Below the pieces are notes generated by a model. That model was not told the origin of the DNA and did not search any database. It saw only the letters and a program-made list of their open reading frames with translations. DNA of 8,971 nt, from positions 1 to 8,971 of the forward strand of contig JBEDUK010000042.1 in NCBI GenBank assembly GCA_040414485.1, given 5' to 3'. The stretch comes from JBEDUK01 sp040414485. Its GTDB lineage: Bacteria > Actinomycetota > UBA4738. Shown piece after piece: positions 1 through 6,050 of the stretch; position 1 is the stretch's first letter; each line of letters begins with the position of its first letter. Both the position numbers and the translations under genes were made by a program.

Positions 1-2
1 GC

Positions 3-428
3 AAGGTCCTGAGGAAGGTCGCGACGAAGATCGCCGCCTCGGAGGTCGAGGCGCCGGTCACCGTGGAGCCGACCCAGATCCGCGACTACCTGGGCCGGCA
101 GAAGTTCTTCTTCGAGGCTGCGGAGCGGACCTCCGTTCCCGGCGTGGCGACCGGCCTGGCTGTCACCGGCTTCGGCGGCGACGTGCTGTTCGTGGAAGCC
201 ACGAAGGAGCAGGACGCCGACAAGGACGGCCTGACCCTCACGGGCCAACTGGGCGACGTCATGAAGGAGTCGGCTGAAGCAGAAGGTCGCCGTCCAGCGC
301 TCAGAAGCCGCGTAGCGGAACCCCCTCCCTACGCGCGAACAGCGGCGCCCCCGCACCGGCGCGCTTCCTTCCCGCTCAAGCAGGCTGATCCAACGGCACG
401 ACCTGCAGCGCGGTGTGTCGCGCGATGA
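3..428 (+). pseudogene. lon: Lon protease fragment, 5' end outside window, 3' end truncated
   Basis: Lon is the cytosolic ATP-dependent serine protease that degrades misfolded proteins and labile regulators, including many antitoxins. The open frame enters from the left edge and gives 141 residues. About the first 93 (to base ~281) match the end of the AAA+ module and the start of the proteolytic domain: an RDYLG motif, then FFFEAAERT, SVPGVATGLA, GGDVLFVEA and LTLTGQLGDVMKESAEA. In Lon this is normally followed by an 'ALSYVR'-like helix and, about 40 residues on, the PKDGPSAG box with the catalytic Ser, then the catalytic Lys. None of this is present here in any of the three forward frames between 281 and 428. 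The remaining tail is Arg/Pro/Ala-rich read-through that runs antisense into the vapC 3' end. The product would lack the Ser-Lys dyad and could not be a protease. The true gene end may have been lost by rearrangement, or the junction may be an assembly join. Confidence 0.85.
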
Positions 429-786
429 CATCAAAGTCTCGGTTCGAATGAAGGATCGGAACGTCCGCTCGAATTGCCACCGCCGCGATGAGACAGTCGT
501 TCAAGCTGCGAACCGTCTCGCCGCCCGCGCGGCACGCGCGGTGGATGGTCGCGGCAGCGTCGAAGTCTTCGGGCGAATCGGCAGGCACGCACGGGAGTGC
601 CCGGAATCGCGATCGCAGGCGCGCGAAGTCGGTCTGGTTCACGGCTCCCGCCAGGATCTCCATGACCACGACATCCGTTGTCAGGATCGTGGCTCCAGCC
701 GCGAGGAATCGTCGCAGGATGAGGTGCGCGGGTCGCTGCGTGTTCCGGAGGTGCTCCACCCACGCGGACGAGTCAGCCAGGATCAC
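376..786 (-). CDS. vapC: VapC-family PIN-domain ribonuclease toxin
   Basis: This is the toxin of a type II toxin-antitoxin pair, a PIN-domain Mg2+-dependent RNase that cleaves tRNA or rRNA when its antitoxin is lost. The 136-residue product is the usual VapC size. All four acidic PIN positions are visible: Asp5 (ILADSSAW), Glu43 (VVVMEILAG), Asp97 (SLNDCLIAA) and Asp117 (HSNRDFD). I chose the GTG at 786 because the PIN fold begins immediately after it; a longer in-frame reading to 906 adds only antisense-like sequence. No Shine-Dalgarno precedes this GTG. The start lies 14 nt inside the end of the antitoxin gene, so translation is probably coupled to vapB. The stop at 376-378 overlaps, antisense, the read-through tail of the broken lon. 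All active-site residues are present, so the toxin looks intact. Confidence 0.93.
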   Translation of the reverse strand: MILADSSAWVEHLRNTQRPAHLILRRFLAAGATILTTDVVVMEILAGAVNQTDFARLRSRFRALPCVPADSPEDFDAAATIHRACRAGGETVRSLNDCLIAAVAIRADVPILHSNRDFDVIARHTALQVVPLDQPA

Positions 787-1006
787 GCGGCTGAGGGTAG
801 AGGGGCTCCACGACATGGTCGCGCATCTCGTCGAGGTCGCCGCCCCAGCCGGTGCCCTCGAGCTCGAGCATGGCCTGATTGCGCTCCGCGACGCCCGCGA
901 CCGCACGAAGCGCGAAATCGATCGCTTCGCGCGTCGTCCTCAGCCCGTACATCTCCTTCACCCGTTTGACGAGCTCATCGTCGACGACGACGTTGGTCCG
1001 GCCCAT
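773..1006 (-). CDS. vapB: VapB-family ribbon-helix-helix antitoxin
   Basis: This is the cognate antitoxin of the overlapping vapC. Residues 2-36 of 77 form a ribbon-helix-helix (Arc/MetJ-type) DNA-binding domain of the VapB_antitoxin family: RTNVVVDDELV supplies the beta strand and first helix, and TTREAIDFALR the second helix. The C-terminal part, containing MLELEGTGWGGDLDEMR, resembles the toxin-binding tail of this family, whose Trp and acidic residues wrap the PIN active site. The ATG at 1006 is preferred over an in-frame GTG at 1024 because a GAGGT Shine-Dalgarno lies just upstream and homology starts at the ATG. The upstream palindrome (1020-1035) is a likely autoregulatory operator. 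The gene lies 39 nt downstream of a membrane-protein gene on the same strand. Free VapB is usually a protease substrate, which is notable next to a truncated lon. Confidence 0.92.
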   Translation of the reverse strand: MGRTNVVVDDELVKRVKEMYGLRTTREAIDFALRAVAGVAERNQAMLELEGTGWGGDLDEMRDHVVEPLYPQPRDPG

Positions 1007-1019
1007 TTGACCTCGATGA

Positions 1020-1035
1020 TACACATCAATGTGTA
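1020..1035. promoter_or_regulatory. Palindromic operator upstream of vapBC
   Basis: A perfect inverted repeat, TACACAT-CA-ATGTGTA, sits 14 bases upstream of the vapB ATG. On the minus strand it overlaps a TATCAT hexamer (1021 to 1016) that could be a -10 element. Ribbon-helix-helix antitoxins characteristically bind short palindromes at their own promoter together with the toxin, so this is the expected autorepression site. The repeat is directly visible; its role is inferred from position. The -10 assignment is weak: the implied transcript would begin almost at the ATG and omit the Shine-Dalgarno sequence. Confidence 0.6.
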
Positions 1036-1045
1036 CGCCACGACC

Positions 1046-2152
1046 TCAGCCCGCCAGTCGCATGTACTCGACCCGGGCTTCGAACACGGGCCGCATCTCA
1101 TGCGTGATGTCGCCCAGGAACTCCTCGTGATAGCTCGGATCGATGAGCGCGGTGATGGCGTAATAGAGCCCGCTGAACGCGCCGATCGCTCCCGCAACGC
1201 GCAGGAGCTCCTGTGTGATCACCACCGGATGCCCAAGAAGTCGGAACGTGGCCACCGTGGTGCCGGTGTTGCCGATCCAATCGTTCAGCACGTTCGGGTT
1301 CACCGTGAACATGCCGAATGCCAGAAAGAACGCGGCCACGCCCATGCCGACGAAGAGGATCTGCAACGCCTGGCTCACGAACACCACCAGGCCCACGTTG
1401 GCCCGCTGCGCCCGCGACAGCGACGGGGCGTCGGCCCCGAGGTCCTGCTCCAACGTCGCGACCTCGCGCGGGATCCGCGCCAGGACGAACAGCGCGCCCA
1501 CGCCCATGATCAGCACCGCCGTCGCGCCGATGAACACCCGCGGCGCGGCCGCGAGCACCTGCCACATCTCCTGGGTCAGGAACAGCAGGAGCGAGAAGAA
1601 CAGGACCAGCGGGACTGCTCGAACCAGGGTTCGCAGCGATCCGCCGAGCATCCGGAACAACCGCGCGCCGGCCCAGCGCAGGATCGACAGCAGGCCGAAC
1701 CCGATCACCAGGTAGATCAAGGCCAGCAGGAGCAGCAGCGCGCCCGCCGTGACCACGGCGCTCACGAATTGGCCGCCGAAGATCAGCGGGAGCAGCGAGG
1801 GGATGAGCACGAAGGCCGCCAGCTCGGGCATGCCGACGCGCGTGGGCACGGAGGCGAACGGTCGGCCACGGGCGAGGTTCAACACGCCCAGGCCGACCGC
1901 CAGGATCGCCAGGCCGCCCATGAACGCGCCGACGTTCGCCCAGAGGCCCCACTGCACGTTGAGGGCGCTGACCACCAGCACCACGAATACGAGAGCCAGG
2001 AACGGGAGCGCTCGCGTGAAGACGTCCTCGGCTGCCGTGTAGTCGTGGATGAACAGCGGCAGACCGGCGCGGCGGAATCGGCGCTCCAACGCGGCCTTCT
2101 CCAGGTCGCGCGACGTGCTCTCGGACGGCGGTTCCATCTCGAAACGAATCAT
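1046..2152 (-). CDS. Polytopic integral membrane protein of unknown function
   Basis: I do not recognise a named family. The 368-residue product has a charged cytosolic-looking N-terminus (residues 1-40, rich in Glu and Arg) and about eight hydrophobic segments, near residues 47-64, 70-92, 109-127, 129-158, 178-195, 204-224, 251-281 and 315-336. The loop at 225-250 is hydrophilic (RIPREVATLEQDLGADAP) and the C-terminal 30 residues are charged and probably soluble. No transport signature, catalytic motif or cofactor site stands out. The ATG at 2152 follows a short GGGTGA; a second Met at residue 6 is possible. It lies between the GrpB-family gene (81-nt gap) and vapBC (39-nt gap), all on the minus strand. 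Membership of one long transcript with the sigma factor is possible but not shown. Confidence 0.8.
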   Translation of the reverse strand: MIRFEMEPPSESTSRDLEKAALERRFRRAGLPLFIHDYTAAEDVFTRALPFLALVFVVLVVSALNVQWGLWANVGAFMGGLAILAVGLGVLNLARGRPFASVPTRVGMPELAAFVLIPSLLPLIFGGQFVSAVVTAGALLLLLALIYLVIGFGLLSILRWAGARLFRMLGGSLRTLVRAVPLVLFFSLLLFLTQEMWQVLAAAPRVFIGATAVLIMGVGALFVLARIPREVATLEQDLGADAPSLSRAQRANVGLVVFVSQALQILFVGMGVAAFFLAFGMFTVNPNVLNDWIGNTGTTVATFRLLGHPVVITQELLRVAGAIGAFSGLYYAITALIDPSYHEEFLGDITHEMRPVFEARVEYMRLAG

Positions 2153-2233
2153 TCACCCGGCATGCCTTGAGATAGGGAGGCGCAACCACCCAGATCCGAT
2201 GGCGACCCGATCACACCGGCGCTGCGCGCGTTC

Positions 2234-2791
2234 TCACGGGACTCGTAGGTGATCCTTCGCCCACGCCTCGGCGGCGAAGTAGATCAAGTCGCACACGGGG
2301 TCCTTCGCGTCGGCGTAGTGGTCGATGTCCGGCGCCAGAACGGCAAGCTCCCTCTTGACCTGGGCATATGCCTCCGCGGCATCGGGATGCGAACGGAGGT
2401 AGTCACGAAAGAGCAGTGCATAGTGCTGGTTCGCGCGTCCCTGGACGCGGATGTGAACATTCGCCCGCCGCTCGCCCTCCGGCTCCACGACGAGCGCCTT
2501 GCGCCACTCCGCGGGGGCTGTCGGGAGCCCCGGCACATGGTGGTCCCGAATGAAACCGGCCTGCCTGCGCCAGGACCTCGCAGCGAGCCTCGTCGCGACG
2601 ACCTCGATGCTCTCGTCGTTCGCGACCGTGATCTGCACGTCGATCACGTCTTTCGACGGAAGCCCCGGCACCGACGTGGACCCGATGTGATCTATGCGCA
2701 CGACACCTGTGCCGGCGTCCTCGTGAAGGCGAGACGCGATCTTGTCGAATTCACCCGGCCAACGAGGATCGGGCTCCACGATTGAGATCAC
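2234..2791 (-). CDS. GrpB family protein (nucleotidyltransferase-like fold)
   Basis: The protein belongs to the GrpB/UPF0157 family, which has a nucleotidyltransferase-like fold and no well-established reaction. Characteristic pieces are the N-terminal VEPDPRWPGEF (residues ~5-15), the HIGSTSVPGLPSKDVIDV block (~35-52) with the Gly-Ser turn and nearby acidic residues, then ANVHIRVQG, NQHYALLFRDYLR and a C-terminal helical region. At 185 residues it is of normal family length. I place the start at the GTG at 2791 because the family normally begins at this 'ISIVEPDP' strand and a GGATGG-like site lies upstream. An in-frame TTG at 2827 would add 12 residues without a clear Shine-Dalgarno. The gene follows the ECF sigma factor on the same strand (61-nt gap), so it may be co-transcribed. 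No functional link to the sigma factor is evident. Confidence 0.88.
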   Translation of the reverse strand: MISIVEPDPRWPGEFDKIASRLHEDAGTGVVRIDHIGSTSVPGLPSKDVIDVQITVANDESIEVVATRLAARSWRRQAGFIRDHHVPGLPTAPAEWRKALVVEPEGERRANVHIRVQGRANQHYALLFRDYLRSHPDAAEAYAQVKRELAVLAPDIDHYADAKDPVCDLIYFAAEAWAKDHLRVP

Positions 2792-2852
2792 CGGGCCATC
2801 CAACCAGTTCGTTGAATGGCCGGACAACGCCGCCGCCGCGTGTGGGGAGTCC

Positions 2853-3731
2853 TCATTGCAGCGTGGCGTCGATGGCCCTCAAGCGCTCCGGGTCGGCGAA
2901 GATCTCGATCTCGGTGATCCGCTCGTTCACGACCGTGAACGCCGTGACGGCGACCAGGCGGCCGCCGATCCGCACGATCGAACCCGGCGCACCGTTGACC
3001 AGGGCCGGCCGCGCGAAGGGCGCCACCGGAACACCGCGCTGGAGCACCATGCGCGCGGCGGCCGGCGCCCCCGAGAGGGTCACCATCGCGGCGCCGCCGG
3101 GGTCGATCCGGAACACCACTGCGGGATCCAGGACCTCGAGCAGGGCGTCGAAATCGCCTGCCCGTGACGCCGCCAGGAACGCGTCGACGACCCGGCGCTG
3201 CACCCGCGGGTCGGTTCGCCCCGTCGGCGACGCTCCCTGGACGCGACGGCGGGCGCGGCTGACCAATTGACGCGTCGCGGCCGGCGAGCGCCCGATGATC
3301 TCCGCGATCTCGTTGAACGGCACGGCGAACATGTCGTGCAGCACGAAGGCGAGTCGCTCCGTCGGAGACAGCGTCTCCAGCACGACCAGCAGCGCCACGC
3401 CGACCGAATCGGCCAGGGCGACCTGCTCGTCCGGGGCGTCGGCCTCGTCCGATTCGATCACCACGGTCGGTTCGGGGAGCCGGCCGTCCAGGCGCGCCTC
3501 CCGGCGCGACCGCCTCGACCGGAGCATGTCCAGGCACACGCGGGCGACGATCGTGGTCGCCCACGCGCGCAGGTCCTCGACCTCCTCGGCCCCGGACCGG
3601 TCGAGCCGGACCCACGCCTCCTGCACCGCGTCTTCGGCCTCGCTCGACGACCCGAGCATCCGGTAGGCCACCGCTCGCAGGTACGGCCGGAAGCCTTCGA
3701 ACTGCTCCGCCAACTGCTCCCGCTCGGTCAT
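2853..3731 (-). CDS. ECF41-type RNA polymerase sigma factor with fused SnoaL-like domain
   Basis: This is an alternative sigma factor directing RNA polymerase to a small regulon. The 292 residues contain sigma region 2 (about 5-75, with MLGSSSEAEDAVQEAWVRL), a linker with LPEP at 85-88, region 4 (about 110-165, helix-turn-helix FNEIAEIIGRSPAATRQLV) and a C-terminal SnoaL/NTF2-like domain (about 175-292). The linker LPEP, a DPGG at 210-213 in place of the ECF41 'DGGG' motif, and a terminal DPERL (280-284) resembling 'NPDKL' place it in group ECF41. There the fused domain takes over the anti-sigma role and tunes activity. The ATG at 3731 follows a strong GGGAGGA at 6-nt spacing; in-frame sequence to 3824 is not needed. 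The usual ECF41 neighbours (carboxymuconolactone decarboxylase, oxidoreductase or epimerase genes) are absent; the divergent neighbour is an ABC exporter. Likely autoregulated through the promoter at 3770-3796. Confidence 0.93.
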   Translation of the reverse strand: MTEREQLAEQFEGFRPYLRAVAYRMLGSSSEAEDAVQEAWVRLDRSGAEEVEDLRAWATTIVARVCLDMLRSRRSRREARLDGRLPEPTVVIESDEADAPDEQVALADSVGVALLVVLETLSPTERLAFVLHDMFAVPFNEIAEIIGRSPAATRQLVSRARRRVQGASPTGRTDPRVQRRVVDAFLAASRAGDFDALLEVLDPAVVFRIDPGGAAMVTLSGAPAAARMVLQRGVPVAPFARPALVNGAPGSIVRIGGRLVAVTAFTVVNERITEIEIFADPERLRAIDATLQ

Positions 3732-3757
3732 GTCACATCCTCCCGCTCGCATCCGTC
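3731..3757 (+). promoter_or_regulatory. Predicted ECF41-dependent promoter of the ABC exporter operon
   Basis: TGTCACA (3731-3737), exactly 16 bases, then CGTC (3754-3757). This matches in full the ECF41 target motif as I recall it (TGTCACA-N16-CGTC). It points rightwards at the exporter ATPase gene starting at 3813, which would give a start near base 3764 and a leader of about 50 nt containing the GGAAGGGAG Shine-Dalgarno. The -35 element touches the start codon of the divergent sigma gene and its reverse complement lies just after that gene's GGGAGGA site. The motif match is seen; its use by the neighbouring sigma factor is inference. Confidence 0.72.
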
Positions 3758-3769
3758 TCCACGCCAGAA

Positions 3770-3796
3770 GACGGATCCGCGGGCCCCGATGTGACC
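3770..3796 (-). promoter_or_regulatory. Predicted autoregulatory ECF41 promoter of the sigma factor gene
   Basis: Reading leftwards on the minus strand: GGTCACA (3796 to 3790), 16 bases, then CGTC (3773 to 3770). This differs from the ECF41 motif only at the first base. It would start transcription near base 3763 and give a leader of about 32 nt to the sigma ATG at 3731, including its Shine-Dalgarno. Autoregulation is common among ECF sigma factors. The spacing is identical to that of the facing promoter, which makes a chance match unlikely. Confidence 0.62.
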
Positions 3797-3812
3797 GAAC
3801 GGAAGGGAGTTG

Positions 3813-4808
3813 ATGGAGATGCAATCGATGCAGGTGCTGTCCACGGACGCGAACCTATCGACCGACGACGCCGGAGGGGTTCGCGTTCGCGATCTGCGCA
3901 AGTCCTACGCCGGAGGCGTCGAGGCGCTCCGCGGCGTGTCGTTCGACGTGCTCCCCGGCGAGGTGTTCGGCCTGCTCGGGCCGAACGGCGCCGGGAAGAG
4001 CACGACGATCGGCGTGCTGACCACGACGATCCGGCCGACGTCCGGCGAGGCGACGGTCGGCGGATTCGACGTGGCGCTCGAGCCGCTGGCGGCCAGGCGC
4101 GCATCCGGGATCGTGTTCCAGGACTCGGTGCTCGACGGCCCGCTCACCGGACGGCAGAACCTGATGCTCCACGCGCGGCTGTGGCGCACGCCCCGGGGCG
4201 AGGCGGCGGCGCGCATCCAGGAACTGGCCGGCGTCATGGGCCTCAGCGACCTGATCGACCGGCCCGTCCGCACGTACAGCGGCGGTCAGCGCCGGCGCCT
4301 GGAGATCGCGCGCGGGGTCCTCACGCAGCCGAGCGTGCTGTTCCTGGACGAACCCACGGTCGGGCTCGACCCGGCGATCCGCTACGAGCTGTGGGCGCTG
4401 CTGCGCGACGTGCGCGCACGGCAGCGCGTCACGGTCGTGCTCACGACGCACTACCTGGACGAGGCCGAACGCCTCTGCGACCGGATCGCGGTCATGCATG
4501 AGGGCCGGATCATCACCGAGGGTGCTCCGAGCGACCTGCTGGCGGCGTTCGGCGAACAGGTCCTGGACGTCGAAGCCGCCGGACCGGTCGCCGGGGTGAC
4601 CTCGGCGCTCCGCGCGGCCGGCGTGCCGGTCGACGGCGCCCTGGAGATCGGTTCGACGTTGACGATCCCGCTGCAGAACGGGCTGGGCGACGCGGCCGTC
4701 CGGACGCTTCGGGACGCGGATGGCGTCGTTCGGTCGGTGGCATTGAGGAAGCCCACCCTCGACGACGTGTACCTGCGCCTCACCGGCGCCCGCCTGGACG
4801 ACCAATAA
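3813..4808 (+). CDS. ABC exporter ATP-binding protein, DrrA-like
   Basis: This is the cytosolic ATPase subunit of a drug/lipid-type ABC exporter. In the 331-residue product the Walker A motif GPNGAGKST is at 56-64, the Q-loop Gln at 103, the signature YSGGQ at 155-159, Walker B VLFLDEP at 175-181 and the H-loop His at 213. The C-terminal extension after about residue 245 ends in KPTLDDVYLRLTG (313-325), typical of the daunorubicin-resistance DrrA subgroup. All catalytic elements are intact. The ATG at 3813 lies 6 nt after GGAAGG; a TTG at 3810 and ATGs at 3819 and 3828 are alternatives. The permease gene follows after 21 nt, indicating an operon. An exact ECF41 promoter motif precedes the gene, so the divergent sigma factor is the likely regulator. 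The exported substrate cannot be predicted; antibiotic, toxin or lipid are all possible. Confidence 0.95.
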   Translation: MEMQSMQVLSTDANLSTDDAGGVRVRDLRKSYAGGVEALRGVSFDVLPGEVFGLLGPNGAGKSTTIGVLTTTIRPTSGEATVGGFDVALEPLAARRASGIVFQDSVLDGPLTGRQNLMLHARLWRTPRGEAAARIQELAGVMGLSDLIDRPVRTYSGGQRRRLEIARGVLTQPSVLFLDEPTVGLDPAIRYELWALLRDVRARQRVTVVLTTHYLDEAERLCDRIAVMHEGRIITEGAPSDLLAAFGEQVLDVEAAGPVAGVTSALRAAGVPVDGALEIGSTLTIPLQNGLGDAAVRTLRDADGVVRSVALRKPTLDDVYLRLTGARLDDQ

Positions 4809-4829
4809 CACATGAAGGGAGATGGTCAA

Positions 4830-5627
4830 GTGCTTTACCAGTTGATCACACTGTATCGAAGGCGGATGCGGTTGCTCGCAGGGAACCCACGCGAGCTGTT
4901 CGTCCCGCTGCTCACGCCGGTGCTGTTCGCGGTGATCATCGCGCCGGCACTCCAGCGCGCGCTCGGGTCGTTCAACCCCCGCGTGGACTACATGACGTTC
5001 GTCGCGATCGCCACGGTCGCGCTGCTGGTCCCGCTGAACTCGATGTTCTCCGGGATCGGGGCCATGGTCGACCGACTGCACGGCGGCCTGCGCGAACTGC
5101 TGGCGGCGCCCGTGCCGCGGTGGTTCGTTCCGCTGGCGAACGTGATGGCCACGTTGACGATCGCCGCGCTGCAGGTCGGCGTCCTGGTCGGCGCCGCCGT
5201 TCTGAGGGGAGCCGTCCTGCACACCTCGGCCGGCGGCGTCGGCTGGTTCGCGGCGGCCGCGCTGTTGCTTGCCGCCGCGGTCGCGGGCATCGCCGAGATG
5301 ATGGCGTTCCGGCTCCACTCGCAGGAGGAGTACGTCGGGCTTGTGCCGGCGATCGCGATCGTGCCGTGGTTCTTCGCCGGTTCGCTGTTCCCGATCACCG
5401 CGCTGCCGTCGTGGCTGACCGACGTCGCGAAGGTCATCCCGTGGACCCACGCCCTGGCGCTGATGCGGTACGGGCTGGTCGGCGGCACCGCCAGCGGCCT
5501 GCACGCGATCTGGGGCTGGAGCTCGACCACCGCGATGGCGCTGGCCAGCCTGGGCGTGGTCACCGCGTTCGCCGCGGCGCTGCTCGCAATCTCGATGACG
5601 GTCTTCCGCCGTTCGGCTGTTCAGTAG
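4830..5627 (+). CDS. ABC-2 type exporter permease, DrrB-like
   Basis: This is the membrane subunit paired with the upstream ATPase. The 265-residue protein has six hydrophobic segments (about 25-44, 54-74, 99-125, 136-160, 167-190 and 232-258), the usual ABC-2 layout. It also carries the hallmark stretch FFAGSLFPI, LPSWL and IPWTHALALMR at about 181-213. A cytosolic RLHGGLRELLAAPVPRW segment (82-98) corresponds to the coupling region contacting the ATPase. I prefer the GTG at 4830, which has AAGGGAG eight bases upstream. The ATG at 4812 used by a naive longest reading has no Shine-Dalgarno and would make that very AAGGGAG part of the coding sequence. The PPOX-family gene follows after about 30 nt. 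Expression presumably depends on the promoter at 3731-3757. Confidence 0.93.
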   Translation: MLYQLITLYRRRMRLLAGNPRELFVPLLTPVLFAVIIAPALQRALGSFNPRVDYMTFVAIATVALLVPLNSMFSGIGAMVDRLHGGLRELLAAPVPRWFVPLANVMATLTIAALQVGVLVGAAVLRGAVLHTSAGGVGWFAAAALLLAAAVAGIAEMMAFRLHSQEEYVGLVPAIAIVPWFFAGSLFPITALPSWLTDVAKVIPWTHALALMRYGLVGGTASGLHAIWGWSSTTAMALASLGVVTAFAAALLAISMTVFRRSAVQ

Positions 5628-5657
5628 CCCGGCCGCGATAAGGTGCCCGGGTTCGCC

Positions 5658-6044
5658 ATGGAACTCACCGACGAAGACCGGGCCCTGTTCGAGGGCAGGA
5701 ACTACGGGCATCTTGCGACGCTCATGCCCGACGGCTCCCCGCAGGTCTCGCCGGTCTGGGTGGACATCGAATCCCAGACCGGCCTGATCCTGGTGAACAC
5801 GGCGAGGGGCCGCGTCAAGCACCGCAACGTCGAACGCGACCCGCGCGTGGCCATCTCGGTCACGGATTCGGACGACCAGGAGATCATGGTCGCCGTCCGA
5901 GGGCGCGCCGTGGAGATCACCACAGAGGGCGCCGAGGACCACATCGACTTCCTCTCACGGAAGTACAACGGCGTCGACTTCCCCCGGCACGGCAACCGGG
6001 TCCTGCTGAAGATCGAAGCGGAGCACGTGGCCCGCGACCGCTGA
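5658..6044 (+). CDS. PPOX-class (F420/FMN split-barrel) oxidoreductase
   Basis: This is a small flavin/deazaflavin-binding split beta-barrel protein of the pyridoxamine-5'-phosphate-oxidase-like superfamily, most like the group annotated as PPOX-class F420-dependent oxidoreductases. Typical elements in the 128 residues are GHLATLMPDGSPQVSPVWVD near the N-terminus, then LILVNTARGRVKHRNVERDP with the conserved basic Arg/Lys residues that hold the cofactor phosphate, followed by VAISV and VRGRAVEI strands. Whether it uses F420, FMN or another cofactor cannot be settled from sequence. The ATG at 5658 fits the family start; a GTG at 5643 would add five residues. It trails the permease closely, so it is probably the third gene of the sigma-controlled operon. 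A role in reducing the same compound the exporter removes is inference. Its stop is 6 bases from the end of the convergent DUF2269 gene. Confidence 0.88.
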   Translation: MELTDEDRALFEGRNYGHLATLMPDGSPQVSPVWVDIESQTGLILVNTARGRVKHRNVERDPRVAISVTDSDDQEIMVAVRGRAVEITTEGAEDHIDFLSRKYNGVDFPRHGNRVLLKIEAEHVARDR

Positions 6045-6050
6045 GGCCGC

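Larger units (their letters stand above)
3731..3796. repeat. 66-bp dyad holding two face-to-face ECF41 promoters
   Basis: The two promoter motifs are mirror images about a centre between 3763 and 3764. Outer arms GTCACATC (3732-3739) and GATGTGAC (3788-3795) pair perfectly over 8 bp. Inner arms ATCCGTCT (3751-3758) and AGACGGAT (3769-3776) also pair perfectly over 8 bp and include both -10 cores. The stretches between outer and inner arms pair only in places. The symmetry therefore follows the promoter elements and extends one or two bases beyond each -35 and several bases around each -10. Confidence 0.85.

Noticed and set aside
282..428. Simple frameshift as the explanation for the truncated lon
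   Set aside because: All three forward frames were read from the break to vapC and none restores the helix or the PKDGPSAG box, so a single indel does not explain it.
488..2170. 560-residue plus-strand open frame covering vapBC and the membrane-protein gene
   Set aside because: Low-complexity Arg/Glu/Gln/His-rich sequence antisense to genes with clear motifs and membrane helices. No plausible ribosome binding site or homology.
3732..3824. N-terminal extension of the sigma factor to 3824
   Set aside because: The ATG at 3731 has an excellent Shine-Dalgarno and begins the conserved region. The extension would run through both predicted promoters.
3855..5942. 695-residue open frame on the minus strand opposite the ABC exporter operon
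   Set aside because: Composition is dominated by Arg, Asp, His and Gln with no domain. It is the antisense shadow of two clearly recognisable genes plus the PPOX gene in GC-rich DNA.
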